Below, piece after piece: positions 1-8,095 of a stretch of 64,000 nt of DNA. Position 1 is the first letter of the stretch. Each line of letters begins with the position of its first letter. The notes under the pieces are model-generated. The model ran no database searches and was not told where the DNA came from. It saw nothing but the letters and a program-made list of their open reading frames with translations. The translations under genes were made by a program, and so were the position numbers. The stretch is from UBA2386 sp046306335 (GTDB taxonomy: Bacteria > Planctomycetota > UBA1135 > UBA2386), in the NCBI GenBank assembly GCA_046306335.1, contig JBKDXM010000136.1, positions 1 through 64,000 on the forward strand. Direction: 5' to 3'.

Positions 1-2397
1 GCGGCGCCGGCCGCCGGCGGGGCCGTCGATGCCGCCCACCCCGCCGCCGGCATCGCCAGCCGGGGCGACCGGCCAAGGCGGCGCTGCCCGCATCGGCACG
101 GACGCCAGCGCGACCGCGGTGGCGGGCCGCAGCACGGCGACCCCCGGCGACGGATCCGCGGCGAGCGCGAAGCACGGTGGCTCGGTGCGCCAATGGCCGC
201 CGAACAACGCGCCCTCGCACACGCGCGCCAGGGCGACGACCGGCGTCGACGGGGCCGAGGCCGTCAGCGTCGCCTGCACGACGAAGGCATCGCTGCCGAC
301 GGCGCTGGCGAACTGCTGCAGCGGCGCGAGTCGCCCGTTCGGCAGCAGCGGCCATGGCCGCAGCGGCTCCCCGGCGAAACCGGCCAGCACCTCGACGCGG
401 CCGCCAGGCTGCGCGCCGCCGCGCAGGCTGACCACCGCCGAGCGCATCGCCTCCGGAAACCGGCAGCGCAGCACCACGGTCGCCGGCGTCGCCGCGGCGG
501 CAGGCGCGAACGCGCAGTCGTTGGTCATCGTGCCGGCCGACGCGACCTCCGTCGCCCGCGCCGGCCCGGTCCAGCGCTCGGCGGTGCCGGACCACGTCAG
601 GTCGTCGGGCAGCGGCGACCACACCGTGCTCCACGTGCGGCGATAGCGGCCGTCGACCGCGGCCAGGACGGCCGGCAGCACCTGCACGTCCTCCGGTTCG
701 GCGCCGATCGCGAGGCGCTGCGTCTCCTCGCGCCCGCGGCCGTCGCGCGCCCGGAACTCGTGCCAGCCGGGGGGCACCGTCGCGACCGGGTGGTACGGCT
801 CCCAATGCGGGACCGCGACGCCGTCGACCCATCGTTCGTCGAGCGGGGCACCCGGTGCCAACGGCTGGTAGCTGTGGCCGCTGGTGAACTGCACCGGCGC
901 GCGCCCCGGCAGCCGCAGTTCGGCAGCGCCTTGGCCGTCGTAGCGCGAGCGCAGCGACACCCACTGCCGGCCGACGCCGGCGACGACCTCGATCGTGCGC
1001 TCGACCGGCGCGATGGCAGCGCCGCGCAGCGTCACCGCGACCGGTCCGAACGGCAGCCACGCCGGATCGCCGAGCGCGATCGTCCGGCCGTCGCCGAGGG
1101 CCAACGTCGCGTCGGCCGCCAGCACGTTGGCGGCGAACACCACCTCGCGACCACGCGGCCACGCCCAGACGGCGGCGACCGCTGCCACTGCGACGACGGC
1201 CAACGCGACCGTGCGCAGCAGGCTGCGGTCGCGGCCCAGGCGCTGCAGCCAGCCCGGCCGCCGCGCCGACACCGGCTCGCCCGCCGCCGCCGCCCGCAGG
1301 TCGTCGGCCAGCGCCTGCATGCTGGCGTAGCGCTGCCGCGGCCGCGGGTCGAGGCACGCGTACAGGATCGCCTGCAGGTCGCCCGGCAGGGCGCGGGCGG
1401 CGCGCGCACCGAGCACGAAGGGGCGGCTGGCCGCCTGCACGACGTCGGCGACGTCCGCGCGCAGGTCGCGGCCGAGCAGCGCGCGGTAGAGGACGAGGCC
1501 CAGCGCGTAGACGTCGGTGCGCGGCCCGACCGCGCCCGGGTCGCGGCCGAGTTGCTCGGGGGCCATGTAGGCGAGCGTGCCCATCGCCGCGCCCGACGCC
1601 GTCAGCGACACGCCGAGCTGCTGGTCGCGGGCGAGACCGAAGTCGATGACCACTGGCGACAGGTCGTCGCGCACGAGCACGTTCGCGGGCTTGACGTCGC
1701 GGTGGACGACGCCGCAAGCGTGCGCCGCGGCCAGGCCCTCGGCCACGGTCGCGAGCAGCCGCAGGATGCGCCGGCGGTACCGCGGCGACTGCAGCCGCTC
1801 GCGCAGTCCGCCGCCGACCTCGTGCAGCAGCTCGGCTCCGGTGACGGTCGCCGGCGGCGCATCGCGCAGCACGTCCTGCAGCAGGTGCTCCAGGTCGACG
1901 CCGTCGATGCGGTCCATCACCAGCACGCCGGTGCCGTCGTCGAGCACGGCGTGGTCGCGGTAGCGCACGATCGCCGGGTGGTCGAAGGCGCGCAGCAGGC
2001 GGCACTCCTGCGCAAAGCGCGCGGTCGCCGACTCGCCGACGCCGACCACCAGCTTGACGGCCACCGGTGCGCCATCGGCCGCGACGCCGCCGTAGGTCAC
2101 CCCCATGCCGCCCGCGCCGAGGATCGTCCGCAAGTCGCAACCGAGCACGCGCTCACCGACCTGCTGGAACAACGTCGTGCGCTGCGCAGCCCCCTGCGCG
2201 AGCACGTCGGCCAGCGCCCCGAACGGATCGCCGACGGCGGCGATCTTCTCTTCCCACTGCCGCAGCAGGTCGGCGTCCGCCGCGTCGCCCGCCATGGCCG
2301 CACCGTCGCCCGCCGCCGGCGACGGGGCGCCGGCAGACGGGGCCGGCAACGGCGCGTCGCCGGCCGGTCCGTCGGGCTGGTCGCCTGCCGTCACCAT
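1..2397 (-). CDS. Hanks-type Ser/Thr protein kinase, C-terminus cut by the window edge
   Basis: Membrane-anchored eukaryotic-like protein kinase, 799 codons visible with no stop before the window edge. In order: an Ala/Pro-rich N-terminus, the glycine loop GAGGMGVTYGG near residue 95, the ATP-binding Lys115 in VAVKL, HRDVKPAN with catalytic Asp234, DFGLAR with Asp252, and an APE motif near 278. A single hydrophobic stretch (about 391-412) then leads into a long non-kinase domain that should be extracytoplasmic. The ATG at 2397 overlaps the TGA of the upstream sigma factor by 7 nt, so the two are probably translationally coupled. In known pairs (EcfP/PknT, EcfK/PknS) such a kinase activates the ECF sigma factor by phosphorylation; that role is inferred here. 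All core catalytic residues are present. The ligand of the C-terminal domain is unknown. Confidence 0.93.
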   Translation of the reverse strand, partial: MVTAGDQPDGPAGDAPLPAPSAGAPSPAAGDGAAMAGDAADADLLRQWEEKIAAVGDPFGALADVLAQGAAQRTTLFQQVGERVLGCDLRTILGAGGMGVTYGGVAADGAPVAVKLVVGVGESATARFAQECRLLRAFDHPAIVRYRDHAVLDDGTGVLVMDRIDGVDLEHLLQDVLRDAPPATVTGAELLHEVGGGLRERLQSPRYRRRILRLLATVAEGLAAAHACGVVHRDVKPANVLVRDDLSPVVIDFGLARDQQLGVSLTASGAAMGTLAYMAPEQLGRDPGAVGPRTDVYALGLVLYRALLGRDLRADVADVVQAASRPFVLGARAARALPGDLQAILYACLDPRPRQRYASMQALADDLRAAAAGEPVSARRPGWLQRLGRDRSLLRTVALAVVAVAAVAAVWAWPRGREVVFAANVLAADATLALGDGRTIALGDPAWLPFGPVAVTLRGAAIAPVERTIEVVAGVGRQWVSLRSRYDGQGAAELRLPGRAPVQFTSGHSYQPLAPGAPLDERWVDGVAVPHWEPYHPVATVPPGWHEFRARDGRGREETQRLAIGAEPEDVQVLPAVLAAVDGRYRRTWSTVWSPLPDDLTWSGTAERWTGPARATEVASAGTMTNDCAFAPAAAATPATVVLRCRFPEAMRSAVVSLRGGAQPGGRVEVLAGFAGEPLRPWPLLPNGRLAPLQQFASAVGSDAFVVQATLTASAPSTPVVALARVCEGALFGGHWRTEPPCFALAADPSPGVAVLRPATAVALASVPMRAAPPWPVAPAGDAGGGVGGIDGPAGGRRR

Positions 2398-2966
2398 CGC
2401 TCCTGCAGCAGCCGGATGGCGCGCGACAGCCGCTGGCGCACGGTCTCGACGGTGAGGCCAAGGCGCGCGGCGATCTCGGTGTTCTCCATGCCTTCGAGGC
2501 GCAGCTGCAGGACGGCGCGGTGCGAGTCGGACAGCGTGCGCAGCAGCAGCACCAAGCGGTCGCGGTCTTCCTGCGCCATCGCCCCGAAGCTCGGGGTCGG
2601 CAGGTTGGCCGGCAGGCTGTCGTGCGGCGGCGCGGGCTTGAACTCCTCGGCGCGCACCTGATGGCGACGACTGTGCCGCTGCTTCTTCTGCGCCAGGATG
2701 GCGTGCACGAAGGCGAGGAACTCCGCCCACGTCGCGCCGCGGAACTGCCCGATGTTGCGCACCAACTGCAGCAGGCCTTCCTGCAGCAGGTCCTCGGAGT
2801 CGATCAGCGCCCGCACCGCGCTGGTGGCGGGCAGGTGATGGCGCGCCATCTGCCGAAGCCGCGGCAAGAACGCCCGCAGCGCGACCGCCGGCGGCGTCGC
2901 GCCGAGGGCGCGCATCGCAGTGATCAGGTCCTGCAGGTCTTGGGGTCGAGCGACGGGATCGGACAT
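2391..2966 (-). CDS. ECF-type RNA polymerase sigma factor paired with a kinase
   Basis: A 191-residue sigma-70-family factor of ECF size. The region-2 part contains a sigma-2-like core around SEDLLQEGLLQLVRNIGQF. The C-terminal region 4 has a helix-turn-helix around NTEIAARLGLTVETVRQRLSRA, the usual sigma-4 pattern. The frame is open further upstream to 3185, but those residues do not resemble a sigma factor, so the ATG at 2966 is preferred. No anti-sigma factor is adjacent. Its TGA is embedded in the start of the downstream Ser/Thr kinase gene (ATGGTGA), which suggests phosphorylation-controlled rather than anti-sigma-controlled activity; this is an inference from known ECF-kinase pairs. Target promoters are unknown. 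Confidence 0.9.
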   Translation of the reverse strand: MSDPVARPQDLQDLITAMRALGATPPAVALRAFLPRLRQMARHHLPATSAVRALIDSEDLLQEGLLQLVRNIGQFRGATWAEFLAFVHAILAQKKQRHSRRHQVRAEEFKPAPPHDSLPANLPTPSFGAMAQEDRDRLVLLLRTLSDSHRAVLQLRLEGMENTEIAARLGLTVETVRQRLSRAIRLLQERW

Positions 2967-3184
2967 GCGGTCGTGGGCCAAACCAAGGCAGGAGATACGC
3001 CCGCTGCCCGGGACACTCTGCGGGACGTCGCCCCACCCCCGCGGGCGGCGGCGAGGCTTCGTCGCGGCCCGAGAAGCATGGAATGCACAGCCCCCTCGAG
3101 CGTGACAGCTTTTTCCGGCGGGTGGCAAGGATGCCTGGACGCTGCCGCCGCGCAAGCTCTGCGCCAGCGGCGCCGGCAGCGGCA

Positions 3185-3213
3185 TTCCGACGCACCGCCG
3201 CCCCCCCTACGCT
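3185..3213 (+). promoter_or_regulatory. Weak candidate promoter for eda
   Basis: TTCCGA at 3185-3190 and TACGCT at 3208-3213 are separated by 17 nt, and the aldolase ATG lies 36 nt beyond the second box. It resembles the better promoter-like pairs in this window, but the -35 match is poor. The rest of the 283-nt divergent gap (2967-3249) shows nothing else recognisable. Confidence 0.3.
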
Positions 3214-3249
3214 CAACGGCCACCGTCGCCCGGACGGCCATCGCCCGCC

Positions 3250-3903
3250 ATGAGCACCGCCCACGCCGCCACCCTCGCCGCCTTCGCCGCCCACCGCGCC
3301 TCTGCCATCCTGCGCACCGACGACCCGGCCGCCGTCCGGCCGGCGCTGGACGCCGCCATCGCCGGCGGCTTCCGGTTGGTCGAGGTGACGCTGACGACCC
3401 CTGACTGCCTCGCCCACGTGCGCGCGCTGGCCGAGCGCCCCGACCTGATCGTTGGCTGCGGCACCGTGCTCACGGTGGCCGACGCGCGCGCCGCCCACGC
3501 TGCCGGCGCGCGCTTCCTCGTGTCGCCCGCCACCGACCCCGAGGTCATCGGCTACTGCCGCGCGCACGGGCTCGTCTCGCTGCCCGGTGCCTTCACGCCG
3601 ACGGAGATGCTCACCGCCCACCGCGCCGGGGCCGACTTCATCAAACTCTTCCCCGCGCCGGGCAACGGGCCCGAGTACCTGCGCATGGTGCGCGGCCCGC
3701 TGCCGTTCCTGCGCATCGTGCCGACCAGCGGCGTCACCGAGGAGAACGTCGACAGCTGGCTGCAGGCGGGTGCCTTCGGCGTCGGCTTCGTCGCGGCGCT
3801 GTTCGCCGCCGACGACCTCCGGCTGCGGCGCTTCGACGCGATCGTGGCGCGCGCCGAGCGCCTGCTGGCCAAGGTGCGCGCGCACGGACCGGTCCGCGCC
3901 TGA
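3250..3903 (+). CDS. eda: 2-dehydro-3-deoxy-phosphogluconate (KDPG/KHG) aldolase
   Basis: A 217-residue class I aldolase of the KDPG/KHG family. It cleaves 2-keto-3-deoxy-6-phosphogluconate to pyruvate and glyceraldehyde-3-phosphate in the Entner-Doudoroff pathway, or related keto-deoxy sugar acids. The TIM-barrel landmarks are present: Glu45 in VEVTLTT, the GCGTVL loop at 69-74, and the Schiff-base Lys132 in DFIKLFPA. The length is normal for the family. The gene stands alone on the plus strand, and its TGA is only 6 nt from the convergent stop of the metal-transport permease. No dehydratase (edd) or KDG kinase is nearby, so the exact substrate (KDPG, KHG or the galactonate analogue KDPGal) cannot be fixed from context. 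Confidence 0.93.
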   Translation: MSTAHAATLAAFAAHRASAILRTDDPAAVRPALDAAIAGGFRLVEVTLTTPDCLAHVRALAERPDLIVGCGTVLTVADARAAHAAGARFLVSPATDPEVIGYCRAHGLVSLPGAFTPTEMLTAHRAGADFIKLFPAPGNGPEYLRMVRGPLPFLRIVPTSGVTEENVDSWLQAGAFGVGFVAALFAADDLRLRRFDAIVARAERLLAKVRAHGPVRA

Positions 3904-3909
3904 CGCGGC

Positions 3910-4776
3910 TCAACGCCGCCGGCCGAACACGGCCGCGAGGCCGGCGAACGCGGCGTACCACAGCACCGCGACCTGCCCCGGCGGCAGATCGCAGCGATGC
4001 GCGACCGCGAAGGCCAACGCCTGGCCGGCGACGCCGAGGACAGGCGCGGCGAGGACCACGCCGCGGAGCGAGCGCGCCAACGAGCGCGCCGCCAACACCG
4101 GCAACGTCATCGCCGCGAACGTGTACAGCAGTCCGGTCGCCAGCAAGGACTGCCCGACCACGGCGCCGAGGACGACGGCCGCGGCGAGGTCGAGCCGGCG
4201 CACCGGCGCGCCGTGCGCACGGGCCGTGCGCGGCTCGACGGCCCAGGCCAGCAGCAGGCGCGGCCGCCACCACAGCGCTGCGCCGACGATGCACGCAGCG
4301 CCGGCCGCACACCACGCATCGACCGCGCCGGCCGACAGCAGCGACGACAGGAACAGGCGCTGCAACTCCTGGGCGCCATGCGGCTGGCCGGCGAGCACCA
4401 CCATGGCCCCGGCGCTGCCGACGAGGAACACCACGGCGCTCGGCGCTTCGAGCGCGGCGTGCGTGCCATCGCCGGCGCGCAGCGCGGCGTAGGCGGCGAC
4501 GCACGCCGGGACGACGCTGGCGAGCACGAGCCACGGCGGCGACGACGCCCCGGCGACGTGCAGCGGGCAGGCGCCGAGCGCCGCCGACAGGGCCATCGCG
4601 CCGGCGACCCCGAGGTTCGCCGCCTGCCCGATCGCGGCGGCGACGAAGACCTGCTGGCGCAGCAGCAGCAGCACGCCGAGCCACGGCAGGACGACGCCGA
4701 GCCACGCGCCGGTCGCGAGCGCGTCGCCGAACAAGGCCCAGTCGGGCCACCAGCCACCCTGCGCGGGCGCGCTCAC
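3910..4776 (-). CDS. Metal (Zn/Mn) ABC transporter permease
   Basis: A 288-residue integral membrane protein of the ZnuB/MntB/TroC (ABC-3) family. It forms the channel that moves Zn2+, Mn2+ or Fe2+ into the cytoplasm using the ATPase encoded just upstream. Alternating hydrophobic blocks give about 8-9 membrane segments. The stretch around LGAVVGQSLLATGLLYTFAA is the conserved late core of ABC-3 permeases. Translation most likely starts at the GTG at 4776, because this GTG overlaps the TGA of the ATPase gene (GTGA) and the protein then begins where the family begins; the frame is open further upstream but that part is the ATPase gene read in another frame. It is the last gene of a four-gene metal-uptake operon. 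Confidence 0.9.
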   Translation of the reverse strand: MSAPAQGGWWPDWALFGDALATGAWLGVVLPWLGVLLLLRQQVFVAAAIGQAANLGVAGAMALSAALGACPLHVAGASSPPWLVLASVVPACVAAYAALRAGDGTHAALEAPSAVVFLVGSAGAMVVLAGQPHGAQELQRLFLSSLLSAGAVDAWCAAGAACIVGAALWWRPRLLLAWAVEPRTARAHGAPVRRLDLAAAVVLGAVVGQSLLATGLLYTFAAMTLPVLAARSLARSLRGVVLAAPVLGVAGQALAFAVAHRCDLPPGQVAVLWYAAFAGLAAVFGRRR

Positions 4777-5450
4777 GGCGCCTCCGCGAGAGCGGCCGCG
4801 AGGTCGTCGATGCGGCCGTGGCGGACGCCGCCGCCGTCGAGCAGCGCGACGTGGCTGGCGAAGCGCCGCGCCACCGCGAGATCGTGCGCGACGTGCACCA
4901 AGGCGGTGCCGCTGGCCCGGCGCAGCGCGTCGAGGTCGGCACACAACTGGCCGAGCGCGCGGGCGTCGAGGTTCGCCCCCGGCTCGTCGAGCACGAGCAG
5001 GCGCGGCTGCCGCGCGAGCGCGCGGGCGATGTGCACGCGGCGGCGCTGGCCGAGCGACAGCCGGCGCAGGTCGGCATCGGCGTGCGCGCCCATGCCGAGC
5101 GCCGCAAGCGCGCCGGCGACGCGCGCCGCCGTCTCGGCGCGCGGCAGCGCGTCCGGCAGCGCCGCGGCGACCCACTCGCCGACGGCGAGCGGCAGCGCCA
5201 GTTCACTGCGCGGCTCCTGCGGCACGTAGCCGAGCGCGCTGCGGTCGCCGCCGCACGGCGGCAGCACCACGCCGGCGCGCGGTGGCAGCAGGCCGAGCAA
5301 CGTCTGCAGCAGCGTCGTCTTGCCGGCGCCGTTGCCGCCGAGCACGAACCAGCTCTCACCGGCGAGCACGGACAGCGACACGTCGGCCAGCACGGTCCGG
5401 TCGACGCCGCACGCGAGCGCGACGCAACCGAGCAGCGGCTCGGCGGTCAC
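4773..5450 (-). CDS. Metal (Zn/Mn) ABC transporter ATP-binding protein
   Basis: A 225-residue ABC ATPase that powers the neighbouring permease. Walker A is GGNGAGKTT (Lys44), the Q-loop is near VPQEP (77-80), the signature is LSLGQ (131-135), Walker B ends in LLVLDEP (Asp155, Glu156), and the switch histidine is His189 in HVAHD. The GTG start at 5450 overlaps the stop of the binding-protein gene (GTGA), and its own stop overlaps the permease start in the same way, so the three are translationally coupled. The chemistry is clear from sequence. The substrate comes from the binding protein and is a divalent metal, Zn2+ or Mn2+. Confidence 0.94.
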   Translation of the reverse strand: MTAEPLLGCVALACGVDRTVLADVSLSVLAGESWFVLGGNGAGKTTLLQTLLGLLPPRAGVVLPPCGGDRSALGYVPQEPRSELALPLAVGEWVAAALPDALPRAETAARVAGALAALGMGAHADADLRRLSLGQRRRVHIARALARQPRLLVLDEPGANLDARALGQLCADLDALRRASGTALVHVAHDLAVARRFASHVALLDGGGVRHGRIDDLAAALAEAP

Positions 5451-6502
5451 TTCGCCTTCGACTGCAGCGCCGCAGCGACCATACGCACGTTGTACCCGAC
5501 GAACGCCACGTAGTCGTCGGTGCCCTCGCGCGCGCCGGGCTGGTGCGCCATCGCCACGATGCGCGCGCCGGTCGGCTTGGCGACTGCCTCGGCCCAGCGC
5601 ACCGGGAAGTACGTCGACGCCAAGATCGCCTGCACCTTGGCGTCCTGCATGCGCGCGGCGAGGCCTTCGAGGTGCGCGGTCGTGGGCGTCATGCCCGGGC
5701 GCGGCTCGACGTACCCGAAGAGCGCGAGGCCGAAGCGCTCGGCGAAGTACGGCCACAGGTCGTGGTCGACGACGACCTTCGCGCCGCGCAGCGGCAGCAA
5801 CTCGCCGAACCACCCGGCGAGCTTGTCGAGGTCGCCCTGCTCCTTCAGCGCGTCGGCCAGGGTGCCCTTGCCGAACGCGAGCGCGAGTTGCTCGGCGTCG
5901 TGCTCGTAGAGCTTCGCCAGCTCGGGACCGACCATCGCCTCGGCCATGCGGACGCGGAACACCGTGAAGTTGGCGGTGAAGGCGTCCTTCTCGCCGGGCC
6001 ACAGCGCGGCCATGCGGTCGCGCAAGAGCGCGGCGACTTCGAGGCCGCAAAGCGGATCGAGCAGGTAGTGCGGATTGCCGTTCTGGTGCAGGTCGCCGGC
6101 GGAGCGATCGATGCTCGCCGTCGGCACCTGCAGCGCGCGCACGACGCGGCTGGCGTCGAGGCGGCCGATCTGGCCGGGCTGGGTCGCGGGGTTGCGGCCC
6201 TGGTTGACGAGCACCGGCAGCCAGCCGCTCTCCAGGTCGCGGCCGGTCTCGACGAGCAACTCGGCCTGCTGCATCGCGTACAGCATCGCCGGCCGCGGAT
6301 CGAGGTAGTGCGGGTCCTGCGGTCCCGGCAGGAAGCAGGTCACGGCGACGCGGTCGCCGCCGACGACGCGGCAGAGCGAGGCGAGATCGGGCGTGGTGGC
6401 GACGACGGCGTGCGGTTTGCCCACCGGCGGCGTTTGCGCCGCGACGGGCGCGACCACGGCGACGAACGCCGACGCGAGACCGAGGAATCGATGGCTGGCC
6501 AT
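5447..6502 (-). CDS. Periplasmic Zn/Mn-binding protein (ZnuA/TroA family)
   Basis: A 351-residue cluster A-I solute-binding protein with a signal peptide (hydrophobic run ending in VAPVAAQ near 23). Likely metal ligands are His65 in DPHYLDPR, His145 in NPHYLLDP and His247 in VVVDHDLWPYF, the positions used by ZnuA, TroA and PsaA. It lacks the long His-rich loop of enteric ZnuA. That loop is typical of zinc proteins but not universal, so manganese cannot be excluded. It delivers metal to the ABC permease encoded downstream. It begins 13 nt after the outer-membrane protein gene and overlaps the ATPase gene by GTGA. The whole unit diverges from a gene pair with a ZIP-like permease. Confidence 0.92.
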   Translation of the reverse strand: MASHRFLGLASAFVAVVAPVAAQTPPVGKPHAVVATTPDLASLCRVVGGDRVAVTCFLPGPQDPHYLDPRPAMLYAMQQAELLVETGRDLESGWLPVLVNQGRNPATQPGQIGRLDASRVVRALQVPTASIDRSAGDLHQNGNPHYLLDPLCGLEVAALLRDRMAALWPGEKDAFTANFTVFRVRMAEAMVGPELAKLYEHDAEQLALAFGKGTLADALKEQGDLDKLAGWFGELLPLRGAKVVVDHDLWPYFAERFGLALFGYVEPRPGMTPTTAHLEGLAARMQDAKVQAILASTYFPVRWAEAVAKPTGARIVAMAHQPGAREGTDDYVAFVGYNVRMVAAALQSKAK

Positions 6503-6515
6503 GGCAGGGTGCGCC

Positions 6516-7883
6516 TCAGTAGCTGTGCGGTTGGTGCGGGCCGATCAGGACCTCGAAGCCGAGCCAGACCGAGTGCACGACCTCGTCGAGGTGGTCGCTG
6601 TCGTCCCAGTTGTACTGCAGCCGCACGCGCGAGTACTCCGACGTCTGGTAGCTGAGCATCGGCGACACGCGCACACGATCGGCGCGCCATGGATCCTGCG
6701 CGCGGTCGAACGCGCCGCCGCCGACGTAGCTCGCGCCGGACCCGCTGCAGTACTCGCCGCGCAGACCGACCGCCCAGCCGACGTCGAAGCCGTAGACCGC
6801 GTACAGGTACGCGCCCCAGTCGTTCAGCGTCGCCGACGGCACGTCGACCGGCGCGAGCGGGTCGCTCGCGTCGACCTGTGCCGCCGCGTCGAACGCGCGC
6901 GCCATGACCTCGCCCTGCAGCTTGAAGAACGGGTAGCCGCGGCGGTTGTCGATCGCGCGCCACCGGTACATGAAGTCGGCGCCGTAGACGACCGTGTCCG
7001 CGCCGGCGCCCGTCGCGTTGGGCCCGAACAGGGCCGACACGCCGCCGCCCAACGTGTGCGCCGGCGTGAAGTCGGTGGCCGACGCCAGGCGCGCGTGCCA
7101 CAGCACGTCGCCGAGCGTGCGCAGTTCGCGCGCCTCGTCGTCGAGCGCGCGGCCGCCGACCGGACGCTCCTCGTACACCTCGTCGTTGGCGAGGAAGCTC
7201 TGCAGCGTCTCGCCGTTGGCGTTCTGCACGCCGAGGATCGCCTCGAAGTAGGTCTTGGTCGGCGCCAACCACGACAACCTTGCGCCGGGCGACCGCAGGT
7301 TGTCGGCGCCGAAGAAGCGCGACATGACCACCGGCTGGTCCTGGTAGTCCCAGGCGTGCGGGTGGATCGGATTGATGCGACCGAAGTCGGTCAGGTAGTG
7401 CCCGGCCTTCAACTGCAGGTTCGCCGGCAGTTGCTGCGTCGTCAGCCACGCTTCCTCGACCTCGACGATGGTCTCGCCCTCGTCGGGGTCGAGCGAAGTC
7501 ACCAGCACGAACTGGCCGCGGAACCAAGGATCGACGGCGCCGTTCATCTGCACCTCGGCCTGCTGCAGCGTGAACCCGCGCTTGCGCGGATCGTGCGCGC
7601 CACCCTGCAGTTCGCCGATCACGCCGTCGCGCGCGCTCGAACCGCCGACCGCCATCATCAGGTCGACGCTGATGTCGAGCTGGGTCAGCGGGCCGGTCAG
7701 GCTGCCGCCCTGGCCGGGCGTCTGGGCGACCGGCACGGCGCCGAGGTTGGACGTGGGATCCGCGGGCTGGGCCTGGGCGGCGCGCGACAGCGCCGTGCGT
7801 CGGCTTGGCGCCTGGCCTTGGTCCTGGGCCAACGCGGGAACGGCCGCGCTGAGGGCGGCGAAGGTGAGGCGGATGGAACGCAT
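6516..7883 (-). CDS. Outer-membrane beta-barrel protein leading the metal-uptake operon
   Basis: A 455-residue exported protein with a signal peptide ending near PALAQ (19-20). The remainder is rich in alternating aromatic and polar strands and carries porin-like blocks (RGQFVLVTSLDPDEGE, LQLKAGHYLTDFGRINP, WGAYLYAVYGFDVGWAVGLR), consistent with a phosphate-selective-porin-like barrel. I chose the ATG at 7883 because it gives the signal peptide directly; the open frame upstream is not protein-like. It is first in the operon, 13 nt before the metal-binding protein. Outer-membrane proteins of this sort beside zinc ABC transporters are thought to pass metal or a metal complex across the outer membrane. 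Specificity and the direct link to metal are inferred from position only. Confidence 0.8.
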   Translation of the reverse strand: MRSIRLTFAALSAAVPALAQDQGQAPSRRTALSRAAQAQPADPTSNLGAVPVAQTPGQGGSLTGPLTQLDISVDLMMAVGGSSARDGVIGELQGGAHDPRKRGFTLQQAEVQMNGAVDPWFRGQFVLVTSLDPDEGETIVEVEEAWLTTQQLPANLQLKAGHYLTDFGRINPIHPHAWDYQDQPVVMSRFFGADNLRSPGARLSWLAPTKTYFEAILGVQNANGETLQSFLANDEVYEERPVGGRALDDEARELRTLGDVLWHARLASATDFTPAHTLGGGVSALFGPNATGAGADTVVYGADFMYRWRAIDNRRGYPFFKLQGEVMARAFDAAAQVDASDPLAPVDVPSATLNDWGAYLYAVYGFDVGWAVGLRGEYCSGSGASYVGGGAFDRAQDPWRADRVRVSPMLSYQTSEYSRVRLQYNWDDSDHLDEVVHSVWLGFEVLIGPHQPHSY

Positions 7884-7940
7884 CGAGACGAGCGGGAGCA
7901 GCGTTGCGGTGGATTGCCGTTGCGCCGCCCGGAGTTCCCA

Positions 7941-7962
7941 TGCCGCAATGTTTCCTGCGGCA
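7941..7962. repeat. Inverted repeat in the divergent metal-island intergenic region
   Basis: TGCCGCA (7941-7947) and TGCGGCA (7956-7962) form a perfect 7-bp dyad around an 8-nt AT-rich centre (ATGTTTCC). It lies in the 212-nt gap between the two divergent operons, 58 nt upstream of the outer-membrane protein start. It could be an operator for a metal regulator. It does not match the AT-rich Zur or Fur boxes, so the binding factor is unknown. Confidence 0.4.
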
Positions 7963-8031
7963 GCGGCGCGCAACCTTCGGCCACGCTGCGCCGCCGCCGG
8001 CGCGCGCGGCGCACGTCGCCCGCGACCCGGC

Positions 8032-8060
8032 TTGAGCGCGCAGCGGTCGCCGCCTACCTT
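8032..8060 (+). promoter_or_regulatory. Candidate promoter of the sigma factor / ZIP-permease operon
   Basis: TTGAGC at 8032-8037 and TACCTT at 8055-8060 are separated by 17 nt, a good housekeeping-type -35/-10 pair; the ATG of the downstream sigma factor is at 8096. The same TACCTT box occurs in front of tRNA-Cys in this window, which supports its being a real promoter element in this genome. Confidence 0.5.
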
Positions 8061-8095
8061 CCGCCGCCCCTCGACCTGCCCGCGCCCCTCCGACG

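Noticed and set aside
193..2661. Long open frame on the plus strand, opposite the kinase
   Set aside because: Its product is an Arg/Ala/Gly-rich string without motifs, while the minus strand has a complete kinase. High GC leaves few stops on the opposite strand.
3997..6655. Plus-strand open frames opposite the metal ABC operon
   Set aside because: Arg/Ala-rich antisense translations; the minus strand has intact Walker and metal-site motifs.
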